DNA of 64,000 nt from Ornithinibacillus sp. 4-3 (GCF_040958695.1 NZ_CP162599.1:2576001-2640000); one strand, 5' to 3'. Shown: positions 36,697 to 46,770, counted from the first letter of the stretch. The notes: generated by a model not told the origin, from the sequence alone. A program made the numbers and translations.

Positions 36697-36725
36697 ATTA
36701 TATAAGATTTCCACTAAAGAATCAG
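36697..36725 (-). promoter_or_regulatory. Candidate promoter of the pgk-tpiA-gpmI-eno operon
   Basis: A consensus TATAAT on the minus strand (36697-36702) with a weak -35 (CTGATT, 36720-36725, 17-base spacer) lies about 45 bases before the pgk start. Confidence 0.45.
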
Positions 36726-36888
36726 TTAATTATGCAAAAAAATATAACATTCGCTAGTTAGTATCTTCGCGTAACTAAAATATAATTCTTTATGAATAGA
36801 AAATTATAATCATTTGCAGAGTATAATACAGTGAAAGTCCTTCTAAAATTTTATACTTTCTTATTGTAGAACTCAACAACTTATATGC

Positions 36889-37134
36889 TTATCCAAAATG
36901 TTTCCTGAAGAAACAATCTAACGAAGTATAATCTATTTGTTCACAATTTAATTGTTCTCCAGCAATTTCTACTACTGGTATTTGAATAAGATATGCTAAT
37001 AACCATTCATCATTCGTATCAATATCTCTTTTTTCTACGGAAAATTCATATTCCATTTGAAACACTTCTAATAAAGCACTTGCCTCATCACATAATGTAC
37101 AATTGTTTTTTTGATAAAAAATAACTTGCCGCAA
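36889..37134 (-). CDS. Glutaredoxin/thioredoxin-like protein
   Basis: The 81-residue thioredoxin-fold protein begins MRQVIFYQKNNCTLCDEA with a CxxC pair (Cys12, Cys15) and has the cis-proline segment IQIPVVEIAG. It belongs to the DUF836/YusI-like glutaredoxin group. The reductant and target are unknown. It stands where cggR-gapA would be expected. Its terminator is unclear, so it could be co-transcribed with pgk. Confidence 0.82.
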   Translation of the reverse strand: MRQVIFYQKNNCTLCDEASALLEVFQMEYEFSVEKRDIDTNDEWLLAYLIQIPVVEIAGEQLNCEQIDYTSLDCFFRKHFG

Positions 37135-37292
37135 AATATGCTACTCCTTTTCATAAAAAAAACATAAAATCATATAACTCGATAAAACTATTGTGCCATA
37201 TTAATTCAATTTATTCACTTATTATTTATATTATTTTTGAAAAAAGAACTGGAAAAAGTTATTTTCCAAATAAAACTTCATCATACAAAAAT

Positions 37293-37338
37293 AAAGCTGC
37301 TAGATAGGTCATAAAAGATGACCATTCTAGCAGCTTTT
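37293..37338 (-). terminator. Terminator of the opp operon
   Basis: The AAAGCTGCTAGA / TCTAGCAGCTTT outer stem contains an inner GGTCAT / ATGACC stem, 11 bases beyond the oppF stop. Confidence 0.88.
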
Positions 37339-37348
37339 ATAGTTTTGA

Positions 37349-38377
37349 TTACTCGTGTAAATGACAAGCTACAAAATGACCTGGTTTAACTTCTTTCTTC
37401 TCAGGTACAGCTTGCTTACAAATATCCATCGCAAAAGGACATCTTGTATGGAATACACATCCAGAAGGTGGATTTAATGGAGAAGGTAATTCCCCTTTTA
37501 AGATTACACGTTCACGCTTCAATTCTGGATTTGGTAAAGGTACCGCAGATAATAAAGCTTGTGTGTATGGGTGTAATGGTTCTGAAATCAAATCTTCTGA
37601 TAGAGCTTCTTCCACCATACGACCTAAATACATAACCCCAATACGATCAGAAATATGACGTACAACACTGATATCATGTGCAATGAATAGATATGTCAAT
37701 TTCAACTCTTGTTGTAGATTATCTAATAAGTTAATTACCTGTGACTGAATTGATACGTCCAGTGCAGATACAGGCTCATCCAAAATAATAACTTTTGGTT
37801 GAACAACTAAAGCTCTTGCTAATCCAATACGCTGTCTTTGTCCACCTGATAATTCATGTGGATAACGATAGTAGTGATCTGTACGCATTCCTACTTTATC
37901 TAGAATATCCATTACAACATCAGGACGTTTACTCTTTTCACCGATGTTATGAATATTTAAAGGCTCTTGAATAATTTGTCCAATTCGCTTACGCGGGTTT
38001 AAAGATGAATACGGATCCTGGAATACAATTTGCATATCCTGGCGCATTTTACGATATTCTTTCCCAGTAAGCTCAAATAAATTTTTACCATTTAATAATG
38101 CTTGACCAGAAGTTGGTTCGATTAAACGTAGAATAGCTCTACCTGTAGTACTCTTACCACAACCAGACTCACCAACAATACCAAATGTCTCACCTTCAAA
38201 AACATCGAAGGATACATCATTAACTGCTTTTACAAATCCAGCTGGCTTACCAAAACTCCCAAATGTCCCTTTAACAGGGAAATATTTCTTTAAGTTTTGA
38301 ATTTGAAGAAGAGGAGTTCTAGTTTCGTCGCTAGCTAGGGCTGTAACTTCTACTTCAGGAGTAGCGTTATTAGACAT
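37349..38377 (-). CDS. oppF: Oligopeptide/dipeptide ABC transporter ATPase, OppF type
   Basis: The 342-residue ATPase has Walker A (GESGCGKST), signature [14 protein letters not shown], Walker B ([12 protein letters not shown]) and the cysteine tail [17 protein letters not shown]. It overlaps oppD by eight bases. With oppD, oppC and oppB it forms a complete transporter core. Peptide-binding proteins for it are encoded upstream at 45-51 kb. It is very similar in motif text to the orphan OppF at 14.7 kb, so the two arose by duplication. Confidence 0.92.
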   Translation of the reverse strand: MSNNATPEVEVTALASDETRTPLLQIQNLKKYFPVKGTFGSFGKPAGFVKAVNDVSFDVFEGETFGIVGESGCGKSTTGRAILRLIEPTSGQALLNGKNLFELTGKEYRKMRQDMQIVFQDPYSSLNPRKRIGQIIQEPLNIHNIGEKSKRPDVVMDILDKVGMRTDHYYRYPHELSGGQRQRIGLARALVVQPKVIILDEPVSALDVSIQSQVINLLDNLQQELKLTYLFIAHDISVVRHISDRIGVMYLGRMVEEALSEDLISEPLHPYTQALLSAVPLPNPELKRERVILKGELPSPLNPPSGCVFHTRCPFAMDICKQAVPEKKEVKPGHFVACHLHE

Positions 38378-39383
38378 GTGCTCCTTCCTCCTTTAACTTC
38401 TCTTGAATTTCGTCTGCAAAAAAGCATCTAACTTTTCTGCCGTCTGCTTTTGTTTCAAGCTCAGGCATATTTTCACGACATGTATCTTGAGCATATTGAC
38501 AACGTGATGCAAAGCGACATCCTGGTGGAACGTTCTCAAGTGCTGGAACTGATCCATGGATTACGTGTAATGCCTGGTTACGATCACTATCGATTTGTGG
38601 GATAGATGCCATTAAACCTTGAGTGTATGGATGTAACGGATTACCAAATAAGCTTTTAACATCCGCTTCTTCCACGATTTGACCAAGGTACATAACTACA
38701 ACTCGCTGACATAATTCAGCAACTACACCAAGGTCATGGGTAATGAACATAACACCCATTCCAAGTTCTTTGTTTAATTCTTTAATTAAATCAAGAATTT
38801 GTGCTTGGATTGTAACATCAAGAGCTGTTGTAGGCTCATCCGCAATTAATAGTTTTGGTTGACAAGATAATGCAATCGCGATCATTACACGCTGCTGCAT
38901 ACCACCTGATAACTCATGCGGATACTCCTTAACGCGTTTTTCTGGCGCTGGAATACCTACAAGTCTTAACATATCAATAGCTAATTTTTCTGCTTCCTTT
39001 TTAGAAACCTTTTGGTGTAATAAGATAGATTCCATAATTTGAGAACCTACTGAAAACACCGGATTTAATGAACTCAATGGATCCTGGAAAATCATCGCAA
39101 TATCATTTCCGCGGATTTTGTCCATTCTAGATTTATTTAATGAAAAAAGGTTTGTTCCTTTAAAATTAATTTCACCATCATACTGAGTAGTAACCTTTTC
39201 GTCTAATAAGCGTAAAATAGACTGGGAGGTTACACTCTTTCCGCAACCTGATTCACCAACTACTCCTAAAATCTCCCCTTCATCAATATGAAAGGAAACT
39301 CCATCGACGGCAGTAACTCGGCCACGTTCGGTATTAAAATGAGTTTTAAGCTCTTTAACATCTAATAGATGTTCTTTCGTCAT
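38370..39383 (-). CDS. oppD: Oligopeptide/dipeptide ABC transporter ATPase, OppD type
   Basis: The 337-residue ATPase has Walker A (GESGCGKSV), signature [14 protein letters not shown], Walker B ([12 protein letters not shown]) and the tail [15 protein letters not shown]. Ribosome site AAGGGGGATTACCC. It lies 45 bases after oppC and overlaps oppF. Confidence 0.92.
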   Translation of the reverse strand: MTKEHLLDVKELKTHFNTERGRVTAVDGVSFHIDEGEILGVVGESGCGKSVTSQSILRLLDEKVTTQYDGEINFKGTNLFSLNKSRMDKIRGNDIAMIFQDPLSSLNPVFSVGSQIMESILLHQKVSKKEAEKLAIDMLRLVGIPAPEKRVKEYPHELSGGMQQRVMIAIALSCQPKLLIADEPTTALDVTIQAQILDLIKELNKELGMGVMFITHDLGVVAELCQRVVVMYLGQIVEEADVKSLFGNPLHPYTQGLMASIPQIDSDRNQALHVIHGSVPALENVPPGCRFASRCQYAQDTCRENMPELETKADGRKVRCFFADEIQEKLKEEGAHV

Positions 39384-39428
39384 GGGTAATCCCCCTTATC
39401 TCTATAGTATGGTACATTATTTTCTTAA

Positions 39429-40325
39429 TTATTTTTTCCCAGCTGTATGAGGGTCAATTAAGTCACGTAAACCATCACCTAATAAGTTTAATCCTAATAC
39501 AGCAAGAACGATCATGATTCCTGGGAATACAGTCATCCACCATGCATTAAAGATTACTAGTTTACCATCATATAAAATATTACCCCAACTTGGATCTGGA
39601 GCTGGAACCCCTGCACCTAAGAATGAAAGGGCAGCCTCTGTAATAATAGCATCTGCAAATACAAATGTTGCTTGTACTACTAGAGGAGAAATTGTGTTTG
39701 GCATCATATGACCCCAAATAATTCTAAATGTACTTGATCCTTGTGCTTTCATTGCTTCGATGTATGTTTGTTCACGTACAACAATTGCTGCTGAACGAAT
39801 AACACGAGCAATATTTGGAACAAATACAATTGTTAAGGCAATAACAACGTTTCTAGTATTTGGCCCTAAAGCAGCCATTAATGCGATCGCAAGTAAAATA
39901 CCAGGGATAGCCATTAAACCATCACAGATACGCATTAAAATATGATCTAGTGTTTTATAGTAACTTGCATATAATCCTATAATCATACCAATTAAAGATG
40001 CAAAGAATGCAACAGAGAAGCCTACACCCATTGTTACTTTCGCACCATAAGCAATACGCGTTAATAAGTCACGTCCAAATTCATCCGTACCTAATAAATG
40101 AGCAGAACTCATCCCTTGTAGTCGGTTACTAACTTCCATTTCATATGGATTAAATTTTACTAACATTGGTCCAAATATAGCTACTAATGTTAAGAAAATA
40201 ACAATAGCACTACCTGTGACCATCATCTTATTTGCAAATAATCGTCTCCAAAATAACTTTCTTTGTTCCCTCTTCAAAGTTTGCTTTATGTTTGTTAAAT
40301 CTGTACTGTTTGCTACTTGACTCAT
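39429..40325 (-). CDS. oppC: Oligopeptide/dipeptide ABC transporter permease, OppC type
   Basis: The 298-residue permease has the typical N-terminal helix (~32-53), a periplasmic-type loop with LLGTDEFGRDLLTRI, and the EAMKAQGSSTFRIIWGHMMPN coupling motif that contacts the ATPases. The C-terminal segment AALSFLGAGVPAPDPSWGNIL is also typical. It lies 16 bases after oppB. Confidence 0.93.
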   Translation of the reverse strand: MSQVANSTDLTNIKQTLKREQRKLFWRRLFANKMMVTGSAIVIFLTLVAIFGPMLVKFNPYEMEVSNRLQGMSSAHLLGTDEFGRDLLTRIAYGAKVTMGVGFSVAFFASLIGMIIGLYASYYKTLDHILMRICDGLMAIPGILLAIALMAALGPNTRNVVIALTIVFVPNIARVIRSAAIVVREQTYIEAMKAQGSSTFRIIWGHMMPNTISPLVVQATFVFADAIITEAALSFLGAGVPAPDPSWGNILYDGKLVIFNAWWMTVFPGIMIVLAVLGLNLLGDGLRDLIDPHTAGKK

Positions 40326-40341
40326 GAATGACTCCCCCTTT

Positions 40342-41292
40342 CTATTTATCTTGTAATCGAACTCGCGGATCGATAACTCCGTATAGTAAGTCGATAACTA
40401 AGTTAACAAATACATAAATTACTGTTACAAATAATACTACACCCTGGATTACTGAGTAGTCACGACGTTCAACTGAGTTAATAATTAACTGTCCAATTCC
40501 TGGAATGTTGAAAATTGTTTCCGTAACTGCCGCACCAGCCATTAGTGAACCTAATGTAGTACCTACAACTGTTAAAATAGGTAGAAATGCGTTACGTAAT
40601 GCGTGTACATATACGATTTTTCTATCTTTAACACCTTTAGCACGTGCTGTTTTAATATAGTTTGTATTTAATACTTCTAGCATAGATGTTCTAGTCATAC
40701 GAGCAATTAATGCAGCTTGGATTGAACCTAGTGCAATTGCTGGCATAATTAAATATTTCAAATGATTCCATAATCCATTACTTAATGGTTGATAACCAGC
40801 TACCGGTAACCAGCCTAGTTTTACTCCAAAGAATAAAATTAAGAATAGTCCAAGTAAGAAACTTGGTACAGACATTCCTAGTAAAGCGAATCCCATGATG
40901 GATTGGTCTGTAATTGTACCACGACGGTTAGCTGCTGCAATACCAATAGGAATCGCAATAATTAATGAAATTGCCATGGCGAGCGCGGCCACCGACAAGG
41001 TTGGTTTGAGATGATCAAAAATTGCTTGTGTAACAGGTTCTTTCATAAAGTAAGATGTTCCTAAATCCCCTTGTAAAACTCCAAGTACCCAATGATAATA
41101 TTGCAAATGAATTGGTTCATTTAATCCTAATTGTTCACGAAGCTGTTCAATTTGTTCTGGTGTTGCTTCTTGTCCTAAAATAACTGCTGCTGGATCCCCA
41201 GGAGTTATATGAATGATTCCAAAGATTACAATGGAAACTACAAATAAAACGGGTATAACAGATAAAAGCCGTTTTATGATGTACTTTAACAA
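40342..41292 (-). CDS. oppB: Oligopeptide/dipeptide ABC transporter permease, OppB type
   Basis: The 316-residue permease begins MLKYIIKRLLSVIPVLFVVS and has the long external loop (GDPAAVILGQEATPEQIEQL). The coupling motif NYIKTARAKGVKDRKIVYVHALRN and the end ETIFNIPGIGQLIINSV are typical of DppB/OppB. It is the first gene of oppBCDF, with an AGAGGGGGCG ribosome site. A cre-like site lies about 210 bases upstream. Confidence 0.93.
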   Translation of the reverse strand: MLKYIIKRLLSVIPVLFVVSIVIFGIIHITPGDPAAVILGQEATPEQIEQLREQLGLNEPIHLQYYHWVLGVLQGDLGTSYFMKEPVTQAIFDHLKPTLSVAALAMAISLIIAIPIGIAAANRRGTITDQSIMGFALLGMSVPSFLLGLFLILFFGVKLGWLPVAGYQPLSNGLWNHLKYLIMPAIALGSIQAALIARMTRTSMLEVLNTNYIKTARAKGVKDRKIVYVHALRNAFLPILTVVGTTLGSLMAGAAVTETIFNIPGIGQLIINSVERRDYSVIQGVVLFVTVIYVFVNLVIDLLYGVIDPRVRLQDK

Positions 41293-42298
41293 AGTTAACG
41301 CCCCCTCTAGTTCAAATTTTGTTGTTTACTTACTTTGTGTTTCGTCTTGGATGGGTTAAGACCTTCTCATTTTACGCTGTTCTCTTCCTAGCAATCTCTA
41401 CTCTCTGAACATCTGAAAATTAAAATGTAAGCGGATTCCCGCAAATACAATATATAGAGAATAACACTACAACAGAGCTAGGTCAAGTGGAAAATTAAGT
41501 ATACGCTTTCATACACGCAAAACGTTGACATATCAAGGGTTACACAAAAGAGAATCCTATGATTTTTCCCTTGTATTTCCATTGTTTTTTACTATTTTTT
41601 TCACCTGAAATAAATAGTAAAATTTAGAAAATTCTTTAGAAAATACAAATCTATTATCAACGCATATATTATATGAATTTGGTATAATAATTTCACTTTG
41701 AGAAGCTTATCCTGCCGTACTAGATATTCATCATATAATATGAAGCTTTTATCTAGTAGAAAATGTGCTCTCATTCGAACAAAAATTACGAAGTGTTTAT
41801 TCATGCTCGTTTTAATGAAGCGAAGAGTTTCAACTGGCTGTTAAGAAAAGTAGAAAACTTCTGATTTACTATTGAAATTTCATTTGTGTCAATATCATTT
41901 TACTAATAACTGAGATAATATAAACATTGCTACCATTCAAATAGTATTTCAGCTACTTTTTGCTACACCTCCTAACAAATAATTCGCATCTGCTTAACCT
42001 TTTGTCAAAAAAACAATACATTTGTCTATTAATGCAAACAAAGAGAGAAACTCGTCAGTTCGCACTTCATAACTTTGATTAAGTTGCGCTATATTTTTGT
42101 AATTATACCGAATGGAAAATAATAAGTCAATAAACTCTATAACAAGGAAAGTGATTAAAATGAAACTCCTAGCAATCTATAAAATCTAATTAATAACTAG
42201 CAAATATATGAAATAATTTACTCTGTTTAAAAGACAAATTCCAACATTTTTCAGCAAATTTTTAATCTAGTTTAAATTTTTCCTTCATATATAAGTAT
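41293..42298. other. 1-kb AT-rich gap upstream of oppB
   Basis: No gene is supported here. A 67-codon minus-strand frame (41601-41804, MNKHFVIFVRMRAHFLLDK...) has no convincing ribosome site or family signature. A nine-codon frame at 42161-42190 (MKLLAIYKI) follows AAGGAAAGTG and could be chance. A cre-like site lies at 41500-41514. Long untranslated or eroded sequence is the simplest reading. Confidence 0.4.
41500..41514. promoter_or_regulatory. cre-like CcpA site upstream of oppB
   Basis: Read on the minus strand, TATGAAAGCGTATA has one mismatch to WTGAAARCGYTTW. Confidence 0.5.
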
Positions 42299-43561
42299 TT
42301 ATCTCAATTCTTTTCTAGCAACTTTTTCTAACAACTTAACAGTAGGCTCCATTACCGCTTCATCTATATCAAATTTTTGATGATGATGTGCAGCAGGGAT
42401 TGGCGTTCCAACAATCATATAAGTACCTTTTCCGCCACACTTTTGTACACGCTTGATTAATAAACTCGCGTCTTCTCCACCATTTGCTTGACCATATCTA
42501 TTTAAGGAGTCAAATTCTTTTATTTCCTTCGCTTCTTCTAGCACTAGGTCAATGAGTTCTTCATCACAAGTAATCGTTGTTCCTTTTCCAATAATAAAGG
42601 TTTCTTCTTTTAATTCATGCATTTCTGCACTATTTGATAAGATTGTTCTTACGCGTTTTTCAAGATCCTCATTAATTTCTTCAGAATCTGCTCTCGTTTC
42701 TGATACCATTTTGGCAAAGTAAGGTGTTATATTAGATGCTGTTCCACCTTCTAATATTCCTACTCCTACCCGAGTTGATCCGCCACTGTATCTTGGTAAT
42801 GAATGGATATTAATCAGAGCTGTCGCTGCACCTAATAAAGCATTTCTGCCTGTTTCAGGCGACATTCCAGTGTGTGATGGGATACCATGAAAATGTGTTA
42901 ACATTTTTGTGGTTGCTAACCAATCTGTAGAGCCTGCATAGATTGCTCCTAATGGATATCCAAAACCTAGATGTAAACAATAAATGCTTTGCACATCATC
43001 TACATGACCTTTTTCTGCAACAGCATGTGCTCCACGCGCGCCTTCTTCAGCAGGCTGAAAAATAAGCTTTACTGTACCAGAAAATTGTCGATCAGCTAAC
43101 TTTTCCGCCAAGCCTATGCCTATCGCAGTATGTGCATCATGGGCACAAGCATGCATGTTTCCTTCAAACTTAGAAATAAAGCCTTCTTTAGAAGGGAGAT
43201 GGTCTGCATCTTTGCTTTCCTGTACTGGTAAAGCATCCATATCAAAACGAAAGGCAATTGTAGGTCCAGGTTCTTTTCCTTCTAATACTCCAATAACAGC
43301 AGTAAGCCCCCCCTTCATTCTTTCAACAATTTCTCTGTTAGCTCCATGCTCTAAAGCTCTTTCATATGCTTCTGTTAGTTCATCATCATCAGGGAGTCCA
43401 CGTCTAGCTGCTTTATCCAATGCATCCTCACCATAAATCACTTGATACCCTAAAGAGTCCAATATTTCTACCACTTTACTTGCTGTACGAAATTCTGTAA
43501 ATCCTACTTCTGGGTACTGATGTAAATCACGTCTTAGTGCAATAATATCCATTTTCTTCAC
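42299..43561 (-). CDS. M20 metallohydrolase, AbgA-like (aminobenzoyl-glutamate hydrolase type)
   Basis: The 420-residue hydrolase has LRRDLHQYPEVGFTE at the start, DMDALPV, the metal-binding HACAHDAHTAIGIG, the catalytic glutamate pair in FQPAEEGARGAH, and the dimerisation domain with HTGMSPETGRNALLGA. The insertion of about 45 residues after the first strand (GEDALDKAARRGLPDDDELTEAYERALEHGA) is the mark of AbgA, the p-aminobenzoyl-glutamate hydrolase subunit, rather than of ordinary M20 aminoacylases. Its neighbours (Opp transporter, peptide-binding proteins) suggest it cleaves an imported N-acyl amino acid or dipeptide. No AbgB gene is present in the window. The IS element starts 31 bases upstream of its ATG. 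Confidence 0.85.
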   Translation of the reverse strand: MKKMDIIALRRDLHQYPEVGFTEFRTASKVVEILDSLGYQVIYGEDALDKAARRGLPDDDELTEAYERALEHGANREIVERMKGGLTAVIGVLEGKEPGPTIAFRFDMDALPVQESKDADHLPSKEGFISKFEGNMHACAHDAHTAIGIGLAEKLADRQFSGTVKLIFQPAEEGARGAHAVAEKGHVDDVQSIYCLHLGFGYPLGAIYAGSTDWLATTKMLTHFHGIPSHTGMSPETGRNALLGAATALINIHSLPRYSGGSTRVGVGILEGGTASNITPYFAKMVSETRADSEEINEDLEKRVRTILSNSAEMHELKEETFIIGKGTTITCDEELIDLVLEEAKEIKEFDSLNRYGQANGGEDASLLIKRVQKCGGKGTYMIVGTPIPAAHHHQKFDIDEAVMEPTVKLLEKVARKELR

Positions 43562-43592
43562 CCTTTTATAAAAATTTTTAATTACTCAAATT

Positions 43593-44995
43593 CACTAGCG
43601 TCGCATTAAAAAACAAAAGTATAAAGTAAAATACTGAATTTTCTTTAACTATATTTTTCCATAAAAAAATCCTTTATAATGGGGTTTGGTAGTAAACTAT
43701 CCAAATCCAATATAAAGGACATACACATGGATAAGTTTACACGAAAAACATCATTTGAACAATGGTTTTCACCGATTTCGACTGAACTTTTTAATGAAAT
43801 GGTTGGAAACTTTCAATTAGATTACTATACAAAGAAGCTTTATATGGCGCCATTCATGAAGTTACTGCTGTTTGCGCAACTTCATGGTACCGAAAGTTTA
43901 CGGGCGTTAGCTGACGCTGTTTTTTCAGATGATCTTCAAAAAGCAGTTGGGTTTGAATCCATTAGCTTTTCACAATTAGGCAGAAGACTAAATGAAGTGC
44001 CTACTTCTTTTTTTGAAGCCATCTTCTTAAATCTAGTAGCGAAAATTCATGAAAAAACAGACTTTCAGCACAGAAGAAAAACGTCTACACCTTGGATGTT
44101 GATTGATTCTACCACATTACCTTTAAATTTAACGAATCACAGATGGGCTGAATTCCGAAAAACAAAGTCTGGCGTAAAGCTTCATCTGCGCCTTGTATTT
44201 ATGGAAAAAGGCCTTTCTTATCCGGACAAAGCAGTCATGACGAACGCAATAGAACACGACCGTGGACAGTTAGAAGTATTTGTTGACGATAAAGAATGCA
44301 TGTACGTTTTTGACCGTGGCTACTTGGATTACGAGCGTTTCGATCGCATGACAGATGACGGCTATTTCTTTGTATCACGTTTAAGGAAAAACGCTGTCGT
44401 TCGGGTAATTAAAACACTTGAAGTTCCATCAAACTCATCTATTTTATCAGATGAAATGGTCGTTCTCGGATCAACTCAAAACCGAACAGAACACGTTTTT
44501 CGTAAAATAAAAGTACTGGATGATAAAGGGAAAGAACTCACGTTAATTTCAAATCGGTTTGACATTAGCGCAGTTGAAATCGCCGATGTTTACAAGTCCA
44601 GATGGGCAATCGAACTCTTTTTCAAATGGATGAAACAACATCTCTCAATCAAAAAGTTCTACGGGCATAGCGAACAAGCAGTCCATAATCAAGTGTACGT
44701 AGCGATGATTGTCTATTGTTTAAACGTACTCGCGCAGCTAAGCACAAACAGCTCGCGGACTTATCTCCAAATCAGTCGTTATTTAAAAGCCGCAATTTGG
44801 AAATCTGCCCATATTTGGATTCGTAAAATCAAAGGAAAAGGTGTCCCGTAAAACTTTTTAATTTTTGTCGCACTCGTCTTTGGCTATAGTCAAAAAAATG
44901 GATGTTTACTACCTTTGTTTAGGTGCTTTCAATTTTTTCTTTAAAACCAGAAATGTAGTTCAGAACATTCTGCATTTATTTATGCGACGCTAGTG
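43593..44995 (+). mobile_element. IS4-family insertion sequence with intact ends and 9-bp target duplication
   Basis: The 1403-bp element is bounded by inverted repeats CACTAGCGTCGCAT (43593-43606) and ATGCGACGCTAGTG (44982-44995), with weaker similarity continuing inward. It is flanked by a perfect direct repeat ACTCAAATT (43584-43592 and 44996-45004). It encodes one full-length transposase. Base composition is slightly richer in G and C than the surroundings. The intact duplication shows insertion as one unit and no later rearrangement. Confidence 0.93.
43727..44851 (+). CDS. IS4-family transposase
   Basis: The 374-residue DDE transposase resembles the IS4Bsu1 type. The catalytic acids can be placed in LIDSTTLPL (first Asp), VFDRGYLDYERF (second Asp, with the Y(2)R-like text around it) and YKSRWAIELFFKWMKQHLSIKKFYG (Glu in the YREK-like region, here WAIELFFKWMK). 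I start it at ATG 43727 (MDKFTRKTSFEQW), which has AAAGGA seven bases upstream. The longer frame from 43679 lacks a site. It looks intact and possibly active. Confidence 0.93.
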   Translation: MDKFTRKTSFEQWFSPISTELFNEMVGNFQLDYYTKKLYMAPFMKLLLFAQLHGTESLRALADAVFSDDLQKAVGFESISFSQLGRRLNEVPTSFFEAIFLNLVAKIHEKTDFQHRRKTSTPWMLIDSTTLPLNLTNHRWAEFRKTKSGVKLHLRLVFMEKGLSYPDKAVMTNAIEHDRGQLEVFVDDKECMYVFDRGYLDYERFDRMTDDGYFFVSRLRKNAVVRVIKTLEVPSNSSILSDEMVVLGSTQNRTEHVFRKIKVLDDKGKELTLISNRFDISAVEIADVYKSRWAIELFFKWMKQHLSIKKFYGHSEQAVHNQVYVAMIVYCLNVLAQLSTNSSRTYLQISRYLKAAIWKSAHIWIRKIKGKGVP

Positions 44996-45135
44996 ACTCA
45001 AATTACATAAAGCTTACTTTGCATGAGTATAATGTACAAAAACCTTTCAGAATTAACAAGTCCATTTAGCGTAAAAAAAGAGACGTGCAGCCGGTTTTTT
45101 AGCTTAACACGTCTCTCCTTATTCTTACACTAAGA
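44852..45135. other. IS right end and 3' flank of the binding-protein gene
   Basis: Holds the non-coding right part of the IS (to 44995), the target duplication copy and the terminator of the first binding-protein gene. No further gene is seen. Confidence 0.6.
45080..45115 (-). terminator. Terminator of peptide-binding protein gene 1
   Basis: GAGACGTG / CACGTCTC stem followed on the minus strand by seven T, about 20 bases beyond the stop. Confidence 0.88.
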
Positions 45136-46770
45136 TTATTCAGAAACAGTTACGTTCCAGAAAATTGGTCCTGTGTTGTTAGTAATACCTTTAACATTTT
45201 TTGTATGTCCATATAGAGAGTGGTATCCACCGAAATGTACAATTGGTACTAGCTCTTCCCAAGCATACAACTGTAATTCATCCCATAATTCTTTAGCTTC
45301 TTCAATTGTAGGTGCACCTTCAATTGCCGCCATAGTTTCCTCTACATATGAATCATCCATTCCACCTGCCCAAGTTGTACTCATACCGATTAATTGAGGT
45401 GGTGTACTTACTGTAGAAGATGATGTCATGAATGCATCCCAAGCACCTAAATCATTTTCACGCTTGTCTAATAAAGATGGCCAATCATATACCTCTAATA
45501 CAGCATTAATTCCTGCTTGCTTTAATTGCTCTTGAATTACAACTCCAGAGTTATAATGGTGATCATAATCACGAGTAGTCATAATTCTAAATTCTTCATT
45601 ATTATAACCAATTTCATCAAGAAGTTCTTTAGCTCTCTCAGGATTTGCTTGGTTGTAATATTCATTACCAGCATCTGTTAACCATGGCTCAATGTACATA
45701 TCCATGTATCCAGAATCTAACCAGAAGAAATCTTCATCTGGAAATGCTGCAAACATCACTTGCTCTGCATCTAATGCTGCATTAACCGCTTGACGGAACT
45801 TAGGATCTGTAGCAATTCCTTGTACTTTATTAAGACCCATCATTTGGTTCGCAGATGGAGTTAAAATTGTTTCTAAGTTATCATCTGCTAATAACGCATC
45901 ATAATTATCGTATGGAATACCGTAAGCAAAGTCATATTCACCAGTTTGTAAACCTGCTAAACGAGTAGAAGAATCATTTACAATGTAGATATAAATTTCA
46001 TCTACTAAAGCTTCTTTTTTACCAGATAATCCATCTGCTGGTAAATCAACTGGCTGATATTCATCATATTTTACATAATGAATATATTGATCTTGTTTCC
46101 ACTCTTCAAATTTGAATGGTCCTGTTCCAATAAATTCAGTAATTACTCCATCAGAAGCATTATCGATAACCTCTTTAGGCATAATAGCAGCAGCTTGTTT
46201 TGCAGATGCCATTGTATCTAAAGTTAATGATGAAGGAGATTGTAATTCTAAAATAACTGTGTAGTCTCCATCAGCTGTCCAAGTTGCATCATTAAAGATA
46301 TTACCAGTTACAGAAGATTTCTCTAACCATCTTTCCATAGAAGCAATAACATCTTCTGAAGTCATTTCTTCTCCATTATGGAATTTAACGCCTTCTCTTA
46401 AATTAATCGTGAATGTTTGGTTATCTTCTGTTTCAATGCTTTCTGCTAGCATCATCTCTGGCTCGAAATTCTCTTTAGTCGTTACTAGTGTTTCGAAAAT
46501 AAGTCTTGACGCATCACGTGCAGCAGTTGCTGTACTTGTTGGTTGGTCAAGTGTTGGTGGAGCAGCATCTATTGCAATTCTTAATGTTCCGCCAGCTTCA
46601 CCTTGTGCTTCTTCGTCATCACCATCATTGTTATCTGTTTCGTCAGATGATGTATTATCACCAGAATCTGAATCATCATTTCCTCCAGAATCTGAACTAC
46701 ATGCAGCTATAACTAGCATTAAAGCTGCTAATAACATAAGAAATAAACCATTTTTAAATAATTTCTTCAT
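45136..46770 (-). CDS. Peptide-binding lipoprotein 1 of the peptide island (SBP_bac_5)
   Basis: The 544-residue protein has a lipoprotein signal (ALMLVIAAC), an acidic Ser/Asp/Asn linker of about 45 residues, then the family-5 solute-binding domain (EDVIASMERW, FIGTGPFKFEEWKQDQYIHYVKY, YDHHYNSGVVIQEQLKQAG). I start it at ATG 46768-46770 (MKKLFKNGLF), which follows AGGGGGAC. The longer frame adds ten residues. It is the first of three tandem paralogues, each with its own terminator and cre site, so they are separate transcription units feeding one transporter. Confidence 0.93.
   Translation of the reverse strand: MKKLFKNGLFLMLLAALMLVIAACSSDSGGNDDSDSGDNTSSDETDNNDGDDEEAQGEAGGTLRIAIDAAPPTLDQPTSTATAARDASRLIFETLVTTKENFEPEMMLAESIETEDNQTFTINLREGVKFHNGEEMTSEDVIASMERWLEKSSVTGNIFNDATWTADGDYTVILELQSPSSLTLDTMASAKQAAAIMPKEVIDNASDGVITEFIGTGPFKFEEWKQDQYIHYVKYDEYQPVDLPADGLSGKKEALVDEIYIYIVNDSSTRLAGLQTGEYDFAYGIPYDNYDALLADDNLETILTPSANQMMGLNKVQGIATDPKFRQAVNAALDAEQVMFAAFPDEDFFWLDSGYMDMYIEPWLTDAGNEYYNQANPERAKELLDEIGYNNEEFRIMTTRDYDHHYNSGVVIQEQLKQAGINAVLEVYDWPSLLDKRENDLGAWDAFMTSSSTVSTPPQLIGMSTTWAGGMDDSYVEETMAAIEGAPTIEEAKELWDELQLYAWEELVPIVHFGGYHSLYGHTKNVKGITNNTGPIFWNVTVSE

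Noticed and set aside
41601..41804. 67-codon minus-strand frame in the 1-kb gap
   Set aside because: AT-rich low-complexity translation, no good ribosome site and no recognised motif.
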